The translations under genes were made by a program, and so were the position numbers. Positions 44,091 through 52,830 of a stretch of 64,000 nucleotides of DNA are shown piece by piece. The notes beneath the pieces are model-generated. The model saw only the letters and a program-made list of their open reading frames with translations, did not search any database and had not been told where the DNA came from. Every line of letters begins with the position of its first letter. Position 1 is the stretch's first letter. The DNA lies in the NCBI RefSeq assembly GCF_022761125.1, contig NZ_JAKWJR010000005.1:310001-374000 (forward strand). Reading direction: 5' to 3'. This DNA comes from Nocardioides sp. SR21 (GTDB taxonomy: Bacteria; Actinomycetota; Actinomycetes; Propionibacteriales; Nocardioidaceae).

Positions 44091-45620
44091 ATGACCGACA
44101 GCCCCGCGCTCGTGCTGCGCGACGTGGCCAAGTCGTTCGGCGCCGTCGTCGCACTCCGCTCCGGAAGCCTCGAGGTCGAGCCCGGCTCGATCCACGCCCT
44201 CGTGGGCGAGAACGGCGCCGGCAAGTCGACGCTGGTGAAGATCGTGGCCGGCGTGCACCGCCGCGATGCCGGCACCTTCCAGCTGCACGGCACCGACGTC
44301 GACTTCGGCTCGACCGCCGAGTCCAAGGCCGCGGGCGTCGCGGTCATCTACCAGGAGCCGACGCTGTTCCCGGACCTCTCGGTCACCGAGAACATCTTCA
44401 TGGGCCGCCAGCCGCTGGGCCGCGGCCGCCGCATCGACCGCGCGGCGATGTACGCCGAGGCCGAGCAGCTGTTCAACCGCCTCGGTGTCGCCATCGACCC
44501 GCGCCGCCCGGCGAAGGGCCTGTCGATCGCCGACCAGCAGATCATCGAGATCGCCAAGGCCATCTCGCTCGACGCGAGCGTGCTGATCATGGACGAGCCG
44601 ACGGCGGCGCTCTCCGGCGTCGAGGTCGAGCGGCTGTTCGCGGTGGCCCGCAGCCTCCGCGACGAGGGCCGCGCGCTGGTGTTCATCTCCCACCGCTTCG
44701 ACGAGGTCTTCGAGCTCTGCGACACCGTCACCGTGATGCGCGACGGTGACTACGTCTCCACCGACGCGATCGCCGACACCTCCGTCGACCGGATCGTGTC
44801 CCGCATGGTCGGCCGCGAGGTCGCCGAGCTGTTCCCCAAGACCACCGCCGAGATCGGCGACGTCGTCCTGGAGGTCGATGGCCTGAGCTCGCTCGGCACG
44901 TTCCACGACGTGTCGTTCACCGTCCGGTCCGGCGAGATCGTCGGCCTGGCCGGCCTCGTCGGTGCCGGACGCAGTGAGATCGCGCGCGCCGTCTTCGGCG
45001 TCGACACGTACGACACCGGCTCGGTCCGGATGTCCGGGAAGTCGGTCGCCGCCCACAAGCCCCGCGCGGCGATCCGCGCCGGCATCGCGTTCGTCCCCGA
45101 GGACCGCCGCAAGCAGGGCCTGGTCACCGACGCGTCGGTCGCGCGCAACGTCGCCGCGGTGATCCGCCGCGGCCTCACCCACGCCGGCCTGCTCACCAAC
45201 CGCGACGAGAACCGCGCCGCCGGCCCCTGGGCGGGGCGGCTCGAGGTGAAGACCAGCGCCCTCGACATGACCGCCGCGACCATGAGCGGCGGCAACCAGC
45301 AGAAGGTGGTGCTGGCCAAGTGGCTGGCGACCGAGCCGAGGCTGCTGATCATCGACGAGCCCACCCGCGGCATCGACGTCGGCACCAAGGCCGAGGTGCA
45401 CCGGCTGCTGTCGGACCTCGCCGGTCAGGGCCTGGCGATCCTGATGATCTCCTCCGAGCTCCCCGAGGTGCTCGGCATGGCCGACCGCGTGCTGGTCGTC
45501 TGCGAGGGCCGGATCACCGCGGAGCTCTCCCGCGACGAGGCCACTCCTGAGCGCGTCATGCACGCCGCCACCGCGAACGTCACCCACACCGGCGAGCTCC
45601 ACCAGGAGGCCACAGCATGA
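44091..45620 (+). CDS. rhaT: rhamnose ABC transporter ATP-binding protein
   Basis: 509 residues with two ABC ATPase domains, as in the sugar CUT2 family. First domain: Walker A GENGAGKST (44-52), signature region near 135-145 and Walker B VLIMDEPTAALS; second domain: GLVGAGRSEIA in place of a canonical Walker A, signature MSGGNQQKVVLAKWLAT and LLIIDEPTRGIDVGT. It powers import of L-rhamnose. ATG 44091 has AGGAGACCCG upstream. First gene of the operon. Its stop overlaps the first permease (ATGA). Confidence 0.92.
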   Translation: MTDSPALVLRDVAKSFGAVVALRSGSLEVEPGSIHALVGENGAGKSTLVKIVAGVHRRDAGTFQLHGTDVDFGSTAESKAAGVAVIYQEPTLFPDLSVTENIFMGRQPLGRGRRIDRAAMYAEAEQLFNRLGVAIDPRRPAKGLSIADQQIIEIAKAISLDASVLIMDEPTAALSGVEVERLFAVARSLRDEGRALVFISHRFDEVFELCDTVTVMRDGDYVSTDAIADTSVDRIVSRMVGREVAELFPKTTAEIGDVVLEVDGLSSLGTFHDVSFTVRSGEIVGLAGLVGAGRSEIARAVFGVDTYDTGSVRMSGKSVAAHKPRAAIRAGIAFVPEDRRKQGLVTDASVARNVAAVIRRGLTHAGLLTNRDENRAAGPWAGRLEVKTSALDMTAATMSGGNQQKVVLAKWLATEPRLLIIDEPTRGIDVGTKAEVHRLLSDLAGQGLAILMISSELPEVLGMADRVLVVCEGRITAELSRDEATPERVMHAATANVTHTGELHQEATA

Positions 45621-46660
45621 GTGACACCCTCCTCGTCGAGCCCAGCGCCGTGTCGCCGACCCAGCGCGTCGTCGGCGGCCTGCTCCGCTCCCGCGAGATC
45701 GCGGTGGGAGCCGTGCTCGTGCTGGTCGTGGTGCTGACCACGATCAAGAACCCCAACTTCCTGTTCAGCAGCGACGGCTGGCGCGACCTGCTGCTCTCGC
45801 CGTCCCTGCTGCTCCTGCTCGCGGTCGGCCAGACGGTCGTGATCATCACCCGCAACGTGGACCTGTCGGTCGGCTCGATCCTCGGGCTCACGGCGTACTT
45901 CACCGGGAAGCTCTTCGTGGACCACCCGGGCCTCCCGATCTGGGTCGTCTTCCTGGCGGGCACGGCGATGGGCGCGCTGCTCGGTCTGGTCAACGGCGCC
46001 CTGGTCGCGTTCGGCAAGGTGCCGGCGCTGGTGATCACCCTCGGCACGCTCTACATCTACCGCGGCATCTTCCTGAGCTGGGCCGGCAGCGACCGGATCA
46101 ACGCCGGCGACATGCCGAGCGACTTCCTCGCCCTCGGCACCAAGACGATCCTGACCATCCCGGTGCTGACGATCATCGGCTTCGTCGTGCTCGCCGCGGT
46201 GGGCTACTACCTCTACACCGCCCGCGGCGGCCGCGAGCTCTACGCGATCGGGTCGGACCCGGACGCCGCGGTGCTCTACGGCCTCCCGACGAGGACGCGG
46301 GTGCTGAGCGCGTTCGTCCTGTGCGGCGCCCTCGCCGGCCTGGCCGGCGTCGTGTACGCCGCGCGGTACGGCACCGTGAGCTCCGGGGCCGGCTACGGCA
46401 TGGAGCTGCAGGCCGTCGGCGCCGCGGTCATCGGCGGCGTCGCGATCTTCGGTGGCAGCGGCACCGTCTGGGGCGCCGCGATCGGCGCCTTCCTGCTGGT
46501 CACGATCAACCGCGCGCTCCCCGTGGTCGGCATCTCCGACTTCTGGCAGCGGGCCGTGGTCGGCGCGCTGATCATCGCCGCGATCGTCCTCGACCGGGTC
46601 TTCTCGGCCCGGGAGGAACGCCGGCTCGTGGCCGCCCGCGACGAGATGAGGAAGTCATGA
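45617..46660 (+). CDS. rhaP: rhamnose ABC transporter permease (first)
   Basis: 347 residues with about ten membrane helices of the CUT2 BPD_transp_2 type. Signature: LLAVGQTVVIITRNVDLSVGSILGLTAYF, then GLVNGALVAFGKVPALVITLGTLYIYRGI and a late AAVIGGVAIFGGSGTVWGAAIGAFLLVTINRALPV. It overlaps the ATPase stop by 4 nt and its own stop overlaps the second permease (ATGA). It forms the channel with the second permease. Confidence 0.92.
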   Translation: MSDTLLVEPSAVSPTQRVVGGLLRSREIAVGAVLVLVVVLTTIKNPNFLFSSDGWRDLLLSPSLLLLLAVGQTVVIITRNVDLSVGSILGLTAYFTGKLFVDHPGLPIWVVFLAGTAMGALLGLVNGALVAFGKVPALVITLGTLYIYRGIFLSWAGSDRINAGDMPSDFLALGTKTILTIPVLTIIGFVVLAAVGYYLYTARGGRELYAIGSDPDAAVLYGLPTRTRVLSAFVLCGALAGLAGVVYAARYGTVSSGAGYGMELQAVGAAVIGGVAIFGGSGTVWGAAIGAFLLVTINRALPVVGISDFWQRAVVGALIIAAIVLDRVFSAREERRLVAARDEMRKS

Positions 46661-47754
46661 CCTCCGCGACCCTGGACCGGAGCGCCTCGCGCACCTACCC
46701 GGCGTACTCCCGCCCGCTGTGGCGCCGCGCGCTGTTCACCCGCGAGTTCGCGGTGATCGCGCTGCTGATCGCCGTGCTCTTCTACTCCAACGCCAACGTG
46801 CCGAACTTCGACAGCCCGTTGACGATGTACTACCTGTTCCTCGACATCGCGCCGATCCTGCTGATCGCGCTGCCGATGACGATGATCATCATCACCGGCG
46901 AGATCGACCTGTCGGTCGCGAGCGTGGTCGGCCTGAGCAGCGTCCTCGTGGGCGTCCTGCACCAGGACGCCGGGATGTCGATCCCGGTCGCCGGCGCGGT
47001 CGCGATCCTGGTCGGCGCGGTGTGCGGAGCCTTCAACGGCTTCCTGGTGGCGTACGTCGGTCTCCCGTCGCTGGCCGTCACCATCGGCACCCTCGCCCTC
47101 TACCGCGGCATCGCGGTCGGCCTGCTCGGCACCAAGGCGGTGACCGACTTCCCCGAGAAGTGGACCGACCTGGCCAAGGAGCGGATCACCGAGGGCTCGT
47201 CGTACCCGATGATCCTGGTCCCGTTCCTCGTCCTCGCGATCGTGTTCGTGGCGCTGCTGCACTTCTCGCCGTTCGGCCGCGGCGTGTACGAGATCGGGCT
47301 CAACGACGAGGCCGCGCACTTCAGCGGCGTCGACGTGGAGCGCACGAAGTTCTGGCTGTTCGTGATGGCCGGTGCGGTCTCGGCGTTCGCCGGCATCTAC
47401 TACACGCTGCGCTTCGGCAGCGCCCGCGGCGACAACGCCACCGGCCTCGAGCTCCAGGTCATCGCGGCCGTGCTGCTCGGCGGCGTCTCCATCTTCGGCG
47501 GACGCGGTGCCCTGCACGGCGTCCTCGCCGGCGCCGTCCTCATCGGCGTCATCTCCAGCGCGATGCGGCTGGAGAGCTACACGGTCAACGTCATCAACAT
47601 CGTCATCGGCACGCTGCTGGTGCTCTCGGTGATGTCGACCAGCCTCCTCGCGTGGGTCCAGGGCCAGCTGGCCCGCCGACGCGTGTCCCACAGCTCGGAA
47701 ACCGGTCAGCGCCGACAGGCGGCCGCGGCCACTGATAGCACCAACGAAAGGTGA
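46657..47754 (+). CDS. rhaQ: rhamnose ABC transporter permease (second)
   Basis: 365 residues with about ten membrane helices, same family and helix pattern as the first permease: LIALPMTMIIITGEIDLSVASVVGLSSVLVG, GAFNGFLVAYVGLPSLAVTIGTLALYRGIAVGL, and LQVIAAVLLGGVSIFGGRGALHGVLAGAVLIGVI. Start MTSATLDRSASRTYPAYS overlaps the previous stop by 4 nt. The end overlaps a GTG that could start the binding-protein gene. Confidence 0.92.
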   Translation: MTSATLDRSASRTYPAYSRPLWRRALFTREFAVIALLIAVLFYSNANVPNFDSPLTMYYLFLDIAPILLIALPMTMIIITGEIDLSVASVVGLSSVLVGVLHQDAGMSIPVAGAVAILVGAVCGAFNGFLVAYVGLPSLAVTIGTLALYRGIAVGLLGTKAVTDFPEKWTDLAKERITEGSSYPMILVPFLVLAIVFVALLHFSPFGRGVYEIGLNDEAAHFSGVDVERTKFWLFVMAGAVSAFAGIYYTLRFGSARGDNATGLELQVIAAVLLGGVSIFGGRGALHGVLAGAVLIGVISSAMRLESYTVNVINIVIGTLLVLSVMSTSLLAWVQGQLARRRVSHSSETGQRRQAAAATDSTNER

Positions 47755-47759
47755 GCACC

Positions 47760-48794
47760 ATGAAGATCCGGAACGGGCGCCTCTCCGCCCTCGCCGCGCT
47801 GGCGCTCGCCGCCAGCATGGCGCTGACCGCGTGCGGCAGCGACTCCGAAGGCGGCAGCGACAGCGGCGACGGTGGTGGCGGCGCAGCCGCGATCACCATG
47901 CTGCCGAAGAACCTCGGCAACCCGTACTTCGACACGAGCACGGCCGGCGCCGAGAAGGCCGCCGACGAGTTCGGCGGGTCCATCGACGAGGTCGGCCCGG
48001 ACGCCGCGTCCCCCGACGCCCAGGTCCCGTTCATCAACACCGCCGCCCAGCAGGGCGTCGACGCGCTCATCGTCTCGGCCAACGACCCGGAGGCGCTCTG
48101 CGACGCCCTCGACGAGGCCAGCTCGGCCGGCGTCAAGGTCGTCACCTTCGACTCCGACACCAACCCGGAGTGCCGCGACCTCTACATCAACCAGGCCACC
48201 GCCGAGGGCATCGCCAAGTCGCAGGTCGACCTGATCGCCGAGCAGATCGGTGACGCCGGCGAGATCGCCATCCTGTCGGCCGCGGCCAACGCGACGAACC
48301 AGAACGCCTGGATCGAGATGATGGAGACCGAGCTCGAGGCCAACCACCCCGACATCGAGCTCGTCGACACGGTGTACGGCGACGACGACGACCAGACGTC
48401 GTTCGACAAGACCGCCGCGCTGCTGCAGTCGCACCCGAACCTCAAGGGCATCATCTCGCCGACCACCGTCGGCATCGCGGCCGCCGCTCGCTACCTGTCG
48501 ACCTCGGAGTACAAGGGCAACGTCGCGCTGACCGGTCTCGGCACCCCGAACCAGATGCGTGACTACGTCAAGGACGGCACCGTCGAGGCGTTCGCCCTCT
48601 GGAACCCGGGCGACCTCGGCTACCTGGCCGCCTTCGCCGCGCAGGCGCTGGTCGACGGCGACATCTCCGGCGAGGAGGGCGACACCTTCGAGGCCGGCGA
48701 CCTCGGCGAGTTCACCGTCGGCGCCGACGGCGTCGTGCTCCTCGGTGAGCCGTTCGTGTTCAACGCCGACAACATCGACGACTTCGACTTCTGA
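47760..48794 (+). CDS. rhaS: rhamnose ABC transporter substrate-binding protein
   Basis: 344 residues with a lipoprotein signal (LSALAALALAASMALTAC, lipobox LTAC), so lipid-anchored outside. The mature protein is of the Peripla_BP_4 type: AITMLPKNLGNPYFDTSTAGAEKAADEFGG and VDALIVSANDPEALCDALDEASSAGVKVVTFDSDTNPE; the rhamnose binder RhaS shares this pattern. ATG 47760 is preferred with AAAGGTGAG at 47746-47754; GTG 47751 overlapping the permease stop is possible. A strong palindrome follows the gene, which may lower expression of the downstream catabolic genes. Confidence 0.9.
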   Translation: MKIRNGRLSALAALALAASMALTACGSDSEGGSDSGDGGGGAAAITMLPKNLGNPYFDTSTAGAEKAADEFGGSIDEVGPDAASPDAQVPFINTAAQQGVDALIVSANDPEALCDALDEASSAGVKVVTFDSDTNPECRDLYINQATAEGIAKSQVDLIAEQIGDAGEIAILSAAANATNQNAWIEMMETELEANHPDIELVDTVYGDDDDQTSFDKTAALLQSHPNLKGIISPTTVGIAAAARYLSTSEYKGNVALTGLGTPNQMRDYVKDGTVEAFALWNPGDLGYLAAFAAQALVDGDISGEEGDTFEAGDLGEFTVGADGVVLLGEPFVFNADNIDDFDF

Positions 48795-48801
48795 GCGCCC
48801 C

Positions 48802-48825
48802 TCTCCCGGAGCTAGCTCCGGGAGA
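48802..48825 (+). terminator. 24-nt perfect palindrome after rhaS
   Basis: The stem arms are TCTCCCGGAGCT and AGCTCCGGGAGA, with no loop beyond the centre. It stands 8 nt after the rhaS stop and may terminate or attenuate, or protect the 3' end of the transporter message. No long U-tract follows. Confidence 0.6.
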
Positions 48826-48837
48826 TGGGCGGGCGCC

Positions 48838-48992
48838 AGGTCGAGTGGTCGCGCGAGTGAGCTTGCGAGCTCGCGACCGGCGTATCGAGACCCCCGCAGC
48901 CAACGCACCTACCGGGTGCGGGGGTCTCGACAAGCTCGACCAGCGAATGAGGTCTCGACCAGCTCGACCAACGATTTCTCAACCCACCCGTC
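48838..48992. repeat. hairpin repeat element between transporter and catabolic genes
   Basis: Contains the stem TATCGAGACCCCCGCA (48883-48898) / TGCGGGGGTCTCGACA (48917-48932), 15/16 complementary, with flanking half-repeats AAGCTCGACCAGC and CAGCTCGACCAAC. It is the same family as the 52.6-52.8 kb element. It is not coding. Confidence 0.7.
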
Positions 48993-49014
48993 CCCACACC
49001 GGAAGGCCGGATCG

Positions 49015-49371
49015 ATGCCGCGCGTCTGCTTCCAGCTCCAGGTCAAGCCCGACCGGATCGCTGAGTACAAGGAGCGGCACGCGGCGGTCTGGCCGGACAT
49101 GCTCCGGGCGCTCCACGAGACGGGTTGGCACAACTACTCGCTGTTCCTGCGCGAGGACGGTCTCCTCATCGGCTACTTCGAGACCCCCGACTCCGTCGCG
49201 GCCGCCCAGGCCGGGATGGCCGCCACCGACGTGAACGACCGGTGGCAGGCCGAGATGGGGGAGTTCTTCGAGGAGCTCGACGGCCGGGCCCCCGACGAGG
49301 GGTTCCTGGTCCTGGAGGAGGTCTTCCACCTGGAGGACCAGCTCATCGGCACCGACAGAGAAGTGAACTGA
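49015..49371 (+). CDS. rhaM: L-rhamnose mutarotase
   Basis: 118 residues, slightly longer than the usual 104. It interconverts the anomers of L-rhamnose. VCFQLQVKPDRIAEYKERHAAVWPDMLRALHETGWHNYSLFL shows the family pattern with H22 at the position of the catalytic His of E. coli RhaM; VNDRWQAEMGEFFEEL is the later Trp-containing segment. ATG 49015 has GGAAGGCC upstream. The rhaI gene begins 1 nt after its stop. First gene of the catabolic set. Confidence 0.93.
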   Translation: MPRVCFQLQVKPDRIAEYKERHAAVWPDMLRALHETGWHNYSLFLREDGLLIGYFETPDSVAAAQAGMAATDVNDRWQAEMGEFFEELDGRAPDEGFLVLEEVFHLEDQLIGTDREVN

Positions 49372-49372
49372 C

Positions 49373-50536
49373 ATGAGCACGTTCAGCGAGATCGCCCCGC
49401 TGCTGGAGGGCCAGGCCATCGAGGTCCCCTCGTGGGCCTACGGCAACTCCGGCACCCGGTTCAAGGTCTTCGGTACGCCGGGAACCCCGCGCACCGTGGA
49501 GGAGAAGGTCGCCGACGCCGCGACCGTGCACCGCTTCACCGGGCTCGCGCCGTCGGTGGCCCTGCACATCCCGTGGGACCTGGTCGACGACTACGCCGCG
49601 CTGCGCCGCTACGCCGAGGACCTCGGCATCCGGCTGGGCACCATCAACTCCAACACGTTCCAGGACGACGACTTCAAGCTCGGCGCCCTGACGCACACCG
49701 ACAAGACGATCCGCCAGAAGGCGATCGACCACCACTTCGAGTGCATCGAGGTCATGAACGCGACCGGCTCGCGTGACCTGAAGATCTGGCTGGCCGAGGG
49801 CACCAACTACCCGGGCCAGGGCGACATCCGCGGCCGGCAGGACCGCCTCGCGGAGAGCCTGCGCACGATCTACGACCGGCTGTCGGACGAGCAGCGGCTG
49901 GTGCTCGAGTACAAGTTCTTCGAGCCGGCGTTCTACCACACCGACGTCCCGGACTGGGGCACGTCGTACGCCCACGTGGCCGCCCTCGGCGAGCGCGCGA
50001 TGGTCTGCCTCGACACCGGCCACCATGCCCCGGGCACGAACATCGAGTTCATCGTCGCCCAGCTGATCCGGCTCGGGAAGCTCGGCTCGTTCGACTTCAA
50101 CAGCCGCTTCTACGCCGACGACGACCTCATCGTCGGGTCGGCAGACCCGTACCAGCTCTTCCGGATCATGTTCGAGTGCATCCGGGGCGGCGCGTTCGGT
50201 CCCGACAGCGACGTGGCCTACATGCTCGACCAGTGCCACAACATCGAGAAGAAGATCCCCGGCCAGATCCGGTCGGTCCTCAACGTGCAGGAGATGACGG
50301 CGCGCGCGCTGCTCGTCGACCGTGACGCGCTGACCGGGGCCCAGGAGAGCGGCGACGTGCTGCTCGCCAACGAGATCTTCATGGACGCCTTCTACACCGA
50401 CGTACGAGCCGACCTCGCCGCCTGGCGCGAGGGCCGGGGCCTGCCCGCGAACCCGATGCGGGCCTACCTCGAGAGCGGCTACCAGGAGCAGATCGAGGCG
50501 GACCGCGTGGGCGGTACGCAGGCAGGATGGAACTGA
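49373..50536 (+). CDS. rhaI: L-rhamnose isomerase
   Basis: 387 residues of the TIGR02629/RhaI type, like Pseudomonas stutzeri and Bacteroides enzymes rather than the shorter E. coli RhaA. It converts L-rhamnose to L-rhamnulose with metal ions. Blocks: VALHIPWDLVDDY, GTINSNTFQDDDFKLGALTHTDKTIRQKAIDHHFECIEVM, LEYKFFEPAFYHTDVPDWGTSYAH, CLDTGHHAPGTNIEFIVAQL and DFNSRFYADDDLIVGSADPYQLF. The spacing to rhaM and rhaD (1 and 4 nt) shows a single operon. Confidence 0.94.
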   Translation: MSTFSEIAPLLEGQAIEVPSWAYGNSGTRFKVFGTPGTPRTVEEKVADAATVHRFTGLAPSVALHIPWDLVDDYAALRRYAEDLGIRLGTINSNTFQDDDFKLGALTHTDKTIRQKAIDHHFECIEVMNATGSRDLKIWLAEGTNYPGQGDIRGRQDRLAESLRTIYDRLSDEQRLVLEYKFFEPAFYHTDVPDWGTSYAHVAALGERAMVCLDTGHHAPGTNIEFIVAQLIRLGKLGSFDFNSRFYADDDLIVGSADPYQLFRIMFECIRGGAFGPDSDVAYMLDQCHNIEKKIPGQIRSVLNVQEMTARALLVDRDALTGAQESGDVLLANEIFMDAFYTDVRADLAAWREGRGLPANPMRAYLESGYQEQIEADRVGGTQAGWN

Positions 50537-50540
50537 ACCG

Positions 50541-52586
50541 ATGAGCACGCCCGCCAAGAACGCAGCTCAGGAGCTGATCGCCCGGTCGAACCGGCTGGGC
50601 GCGGACCCGAAGAACACCAACTACGCCGGGGGCAACACCTCCGCGAAGGGCACCGAGACCGACCCGGTCACCGGTGAGCCGGTCGAGCTCGTCTGGGTCA
50701 AGGGCTCCGGGGGCGACCTCGGCACCCTGCAGGAGTCCGGCCTGGCCGTGCTCCGCCTGGACCGGATGCGCGCGCTGGTCGACGTCTACCCGGGCATCGA
50801 CCGCGAGGACGAGATGGTCGCGGCGTTCGACTACTGCCTGCACGGCAAGGGCGGTGCCGCGCCGTCGATCGACACCGCGATGCACGGCCTCGTCGACTCG
50901 GCCCACGTCGACCACCTGCACCCCGACAGCGGCATCGCGATCGCGACGGCCGCCGACGGTGAGGCGCTGACCCAGAAGATCTTCGGCGACAAGGTCGTGT
51001 GGGTGCCGTGGCGCCGCCCCGGCTTCCAGCTCGGCCTCGACATCGCGGCGATCAAGGAGCAGAACCCGAAGGCGATCGGCTGCATCCTCGGTGGCCACGG
51101 CATCACCGCCTGGGGCGACACCAGCGAGAAGTGCGAGAAGAACTCGCTCTGGATCATCCGCACCGCCGAGAAGTACATCAAGGCGAACTCCAAGAAGGAC
51201 CCGTTCGGCCCGCGCGTGAAGAAGTTCGAGCCGCTGAGTCCCGCCAAGCGCCGCGCCCGCGCCGCCGAGCTGGCCCCCACCCTGCGCGGCGTGGCGTCAC
51301 AGGACCGTCCGATGGTCGGCCACTTCACCGACGACAAGGTCGTGCTCGACTTCCTCGCCAGCCGCAACCACCAGCGCCTGGCCGAGCTCGGCACGTCGTG
51401 CCCGGACCACTTCCTGCGCACCAAGGTGAAGCCGATGGTCGTCGACCTCCCGGCCGACACCCCGCTGGAGAAGGTCAAGGCCCGCGTCGCCGAGCTGCAC
51501 GAGGCCTACCGCGCCGACTACGCCGGCTACTACGACCGCAACAAGGTGAAGGGCTCGCCCGCCATGCGCGGCGCCGACCCGCTGATCATCCTGGTGCCCG
51601 GCGTGGGCATGTTCTCGTACGGCGCGAACAAGCAGACCGCCCGCGTGGCCGGCGAGTTCTACGTCAACGCGATCAACGTGATGCGCGGTGCCGAGGGGCT
51701 CTCGACGTACGCCCCGATCGACGAGGCGGAGAAGTTCCGCATCGAGTACTGGGCGCTCGAGGAGGCCAAGCTCCAACGGATGCCGAAGCCGAAGCCGCTC
51801 GCCACCCGCGTCGCGCTGGTCACCGGTGCCGCGTCGGGCATCGGCCTCGCGACCGCGCAGAAGCTCGCGGCCGAGGGCGCCTGCGTCGTGATCGCCGACC
51901 TGTCGCTCGAGAAGGCGCAGTCCGCCGCGGCCGAGATCGGCTCCGCGGACGTCGCCGTCGGGGTGCAGGTGGACGTCTCCGACGCCGCCGCCGTGCAGGC
52001 GATGGTCGACGAGACCGTGCTCGCGTTCGGTGGCGTCGACCTCGTGGTCAACAACGCCGGCCTGTCGCTGTCGCGCTCGCTGCTCGACACCACGGAGCGG
52101 GACTGGGACCTCCAGCACGACGTGATGGCCAAGGGCTCGTTCCTCGTCGCCCAGGCGGCGGCGCGCGCGATGATCGACCAGCGGATGGGCGGCGACATCG
52201 TCTACATCTCGTCGAAGAACTCGATCTTCGCCGGCCCGAACAACGTCGCGTACGGCGCCGCGAAGGCCGACCAGGCGCACCAGGTCCGGCTGCTCGCGGC
52301 CGAGCTCGGTGAGCACGGCATCAAGGTCAACGGCGTGAACCCCGACGGCGTCGTCCAGGGCTCGGGGATCTTCTCCAGCGGCTGGGGCGCCAACCGGGCC
52401 GCGGTGTACGGCGTGAAGGAGAAGGACCTCGGCAAGTTCTACGCGCAGCGCACGATCCTCAAGCGCGAGGTGCTGCCGGAGAACATCGCGAACGCCGTCT
52501 TCGTCCTCTGCTCGGCCGAGCTCAGCCACACCACCGGTCTGCACATCCCCGTCGACGCCGGTGTTGCGGCGGCCTTCCTGCGATGA
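50541..52586 (+). CDS. rhaD: bifunctional rhamnulose-1-phosphate aldolase / short-chain dehydrogenase
   Basis: 681 residues. Residues about 1-410 are a class II aldolase-like domain: NPKNTNYAGGNTSAKG start, zinc histidines in SAHVDHLHPDSGIAIA, and LGGHGITAWGDTSEKCEKNSLWIIRTAE. Residues about 420-681 are a short-chain dehydrogenase: TGAASGIG (428-435), N-A-G near 507, and YxxxK at Y571/K575 with ISSKNS. The fusion cleaves rhamnulose-1-phosphate to DHAP and L-lactaldehyde, and the second half oxidises lactaldehyde to L-lactate (TIGR02632 type). ATG 50541 begins 4 nt after the rhaI stop. Confidence 0.94.
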   Translation: MSTPAKNAAQELIARSNRLGADPKNTNYAGGNTSAKGTETDPVTGEPVELVWVKGSGGDLGTLQESGLAVLRLDRMRALVDVYPGIDREDEMVAAFDYCLHGKGGAAPSIDTAMHGLVDSAHVDHLHPDSGIAIATAADGEALTQKIFGDKVVWVPWRRPGFQLGLDIAAIKEQNPKAIGCILGGHGITAWGDTSEKCEKNSLWIIRTAEKYIKANSKKDPFGPRVKKFEPLSPAKRRARAAELAPTLRGVASQDRPMVGHFTDDKVVLDFLASRNHQRLAELGTSCPDHFLRTKVKPMVVDLPADTPLEKVKARVAELHEAYRADYAGYYDRNKVKGSPAMRGADPLIILVPGVGMFSYGANKQTARVAGEFYVNAINVMRGAEGLSTYAPIDEAEKFRIEYWALEEAKLQRMPKPKPLATRVALVTGAASGIGLATAQKLAAEGACVVIADLSLEKAQSAAAEIGSADVAVGVQVDVSDAAAVQAMVDETVLAFGGVDLVVNNAGLSLSRSLLDTTERDWDLQHDVMAKGSFLVAQAAARAMIDQRMGGDIVYISSKNSIFAGPNNVAYGAAKADQAHQVRLLAAELGEHGIKVNGVNPDGVVQGSGIFSSGWGANRAAVYGVKEKDLGKFYAQRTILKREVLPENIANAVFVLCSAELSHTTGLHIPVDAGVAAAFLR

Positions 52587-52596
52587 CGATCCCGAC

Positions 52597-52830
52597 GTCG
52601 GTCGAGCTTGTCGAGACCTCCGCAGCCGACGCGCTGCCGTGCCTGCGGGGGTCTCGACGACGCTCGCCAGGGCTCGCTGCTCGACCTACGGGTGGATGCG
52701 ATGAGTGAGCCCCACGTTGGTCGAGCTTGTCGAGACCCCCGCAGCCGACGCGCTGCCCTGGCTGCGGGGATCTCGACGACGCTCGCCAGCGCTCGCTGCT
52801 CGACCTACGGGTGGATGCGATGAGTGAGCC
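52597..52830 (+). repeat. 119-bp tandem duplication of a hairpin element and the rhaB 5' end
   Basis: Copy 1 is 52597-52711 and copy 2 is 52716-52830, period 119 and nearly identical. Each has a long stem (GTCGAGACCCCCGCAGCC then GGCTGCGGGGATCTCGAC, one mismatch in the second copy), the CTCGACCTACGGGTGGATGC leader, and an ATGAGTGAGCC. Copy 1 thus contains a duplicate of the rhaB start (ATG 52701) that is not followed by rhaB sequence; copy 2 supplies the true start. Confidence 0.8.

Noticed and set aside
44091..45620. In-frame upstream starts (from 42927) of rhaT
   Set aside because: They run antisense through the LacI gene and lack a ribosome-binding site. The ATG at 44091 has both AGGAG and the family N-terminus.
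52597..52830. Could the tandem repeats be a CRISPR array?
   Set aside because: The unit is 119 bp, there are only two copies, no unique spacers and no cas genes. It is a duplicated hairpin element.
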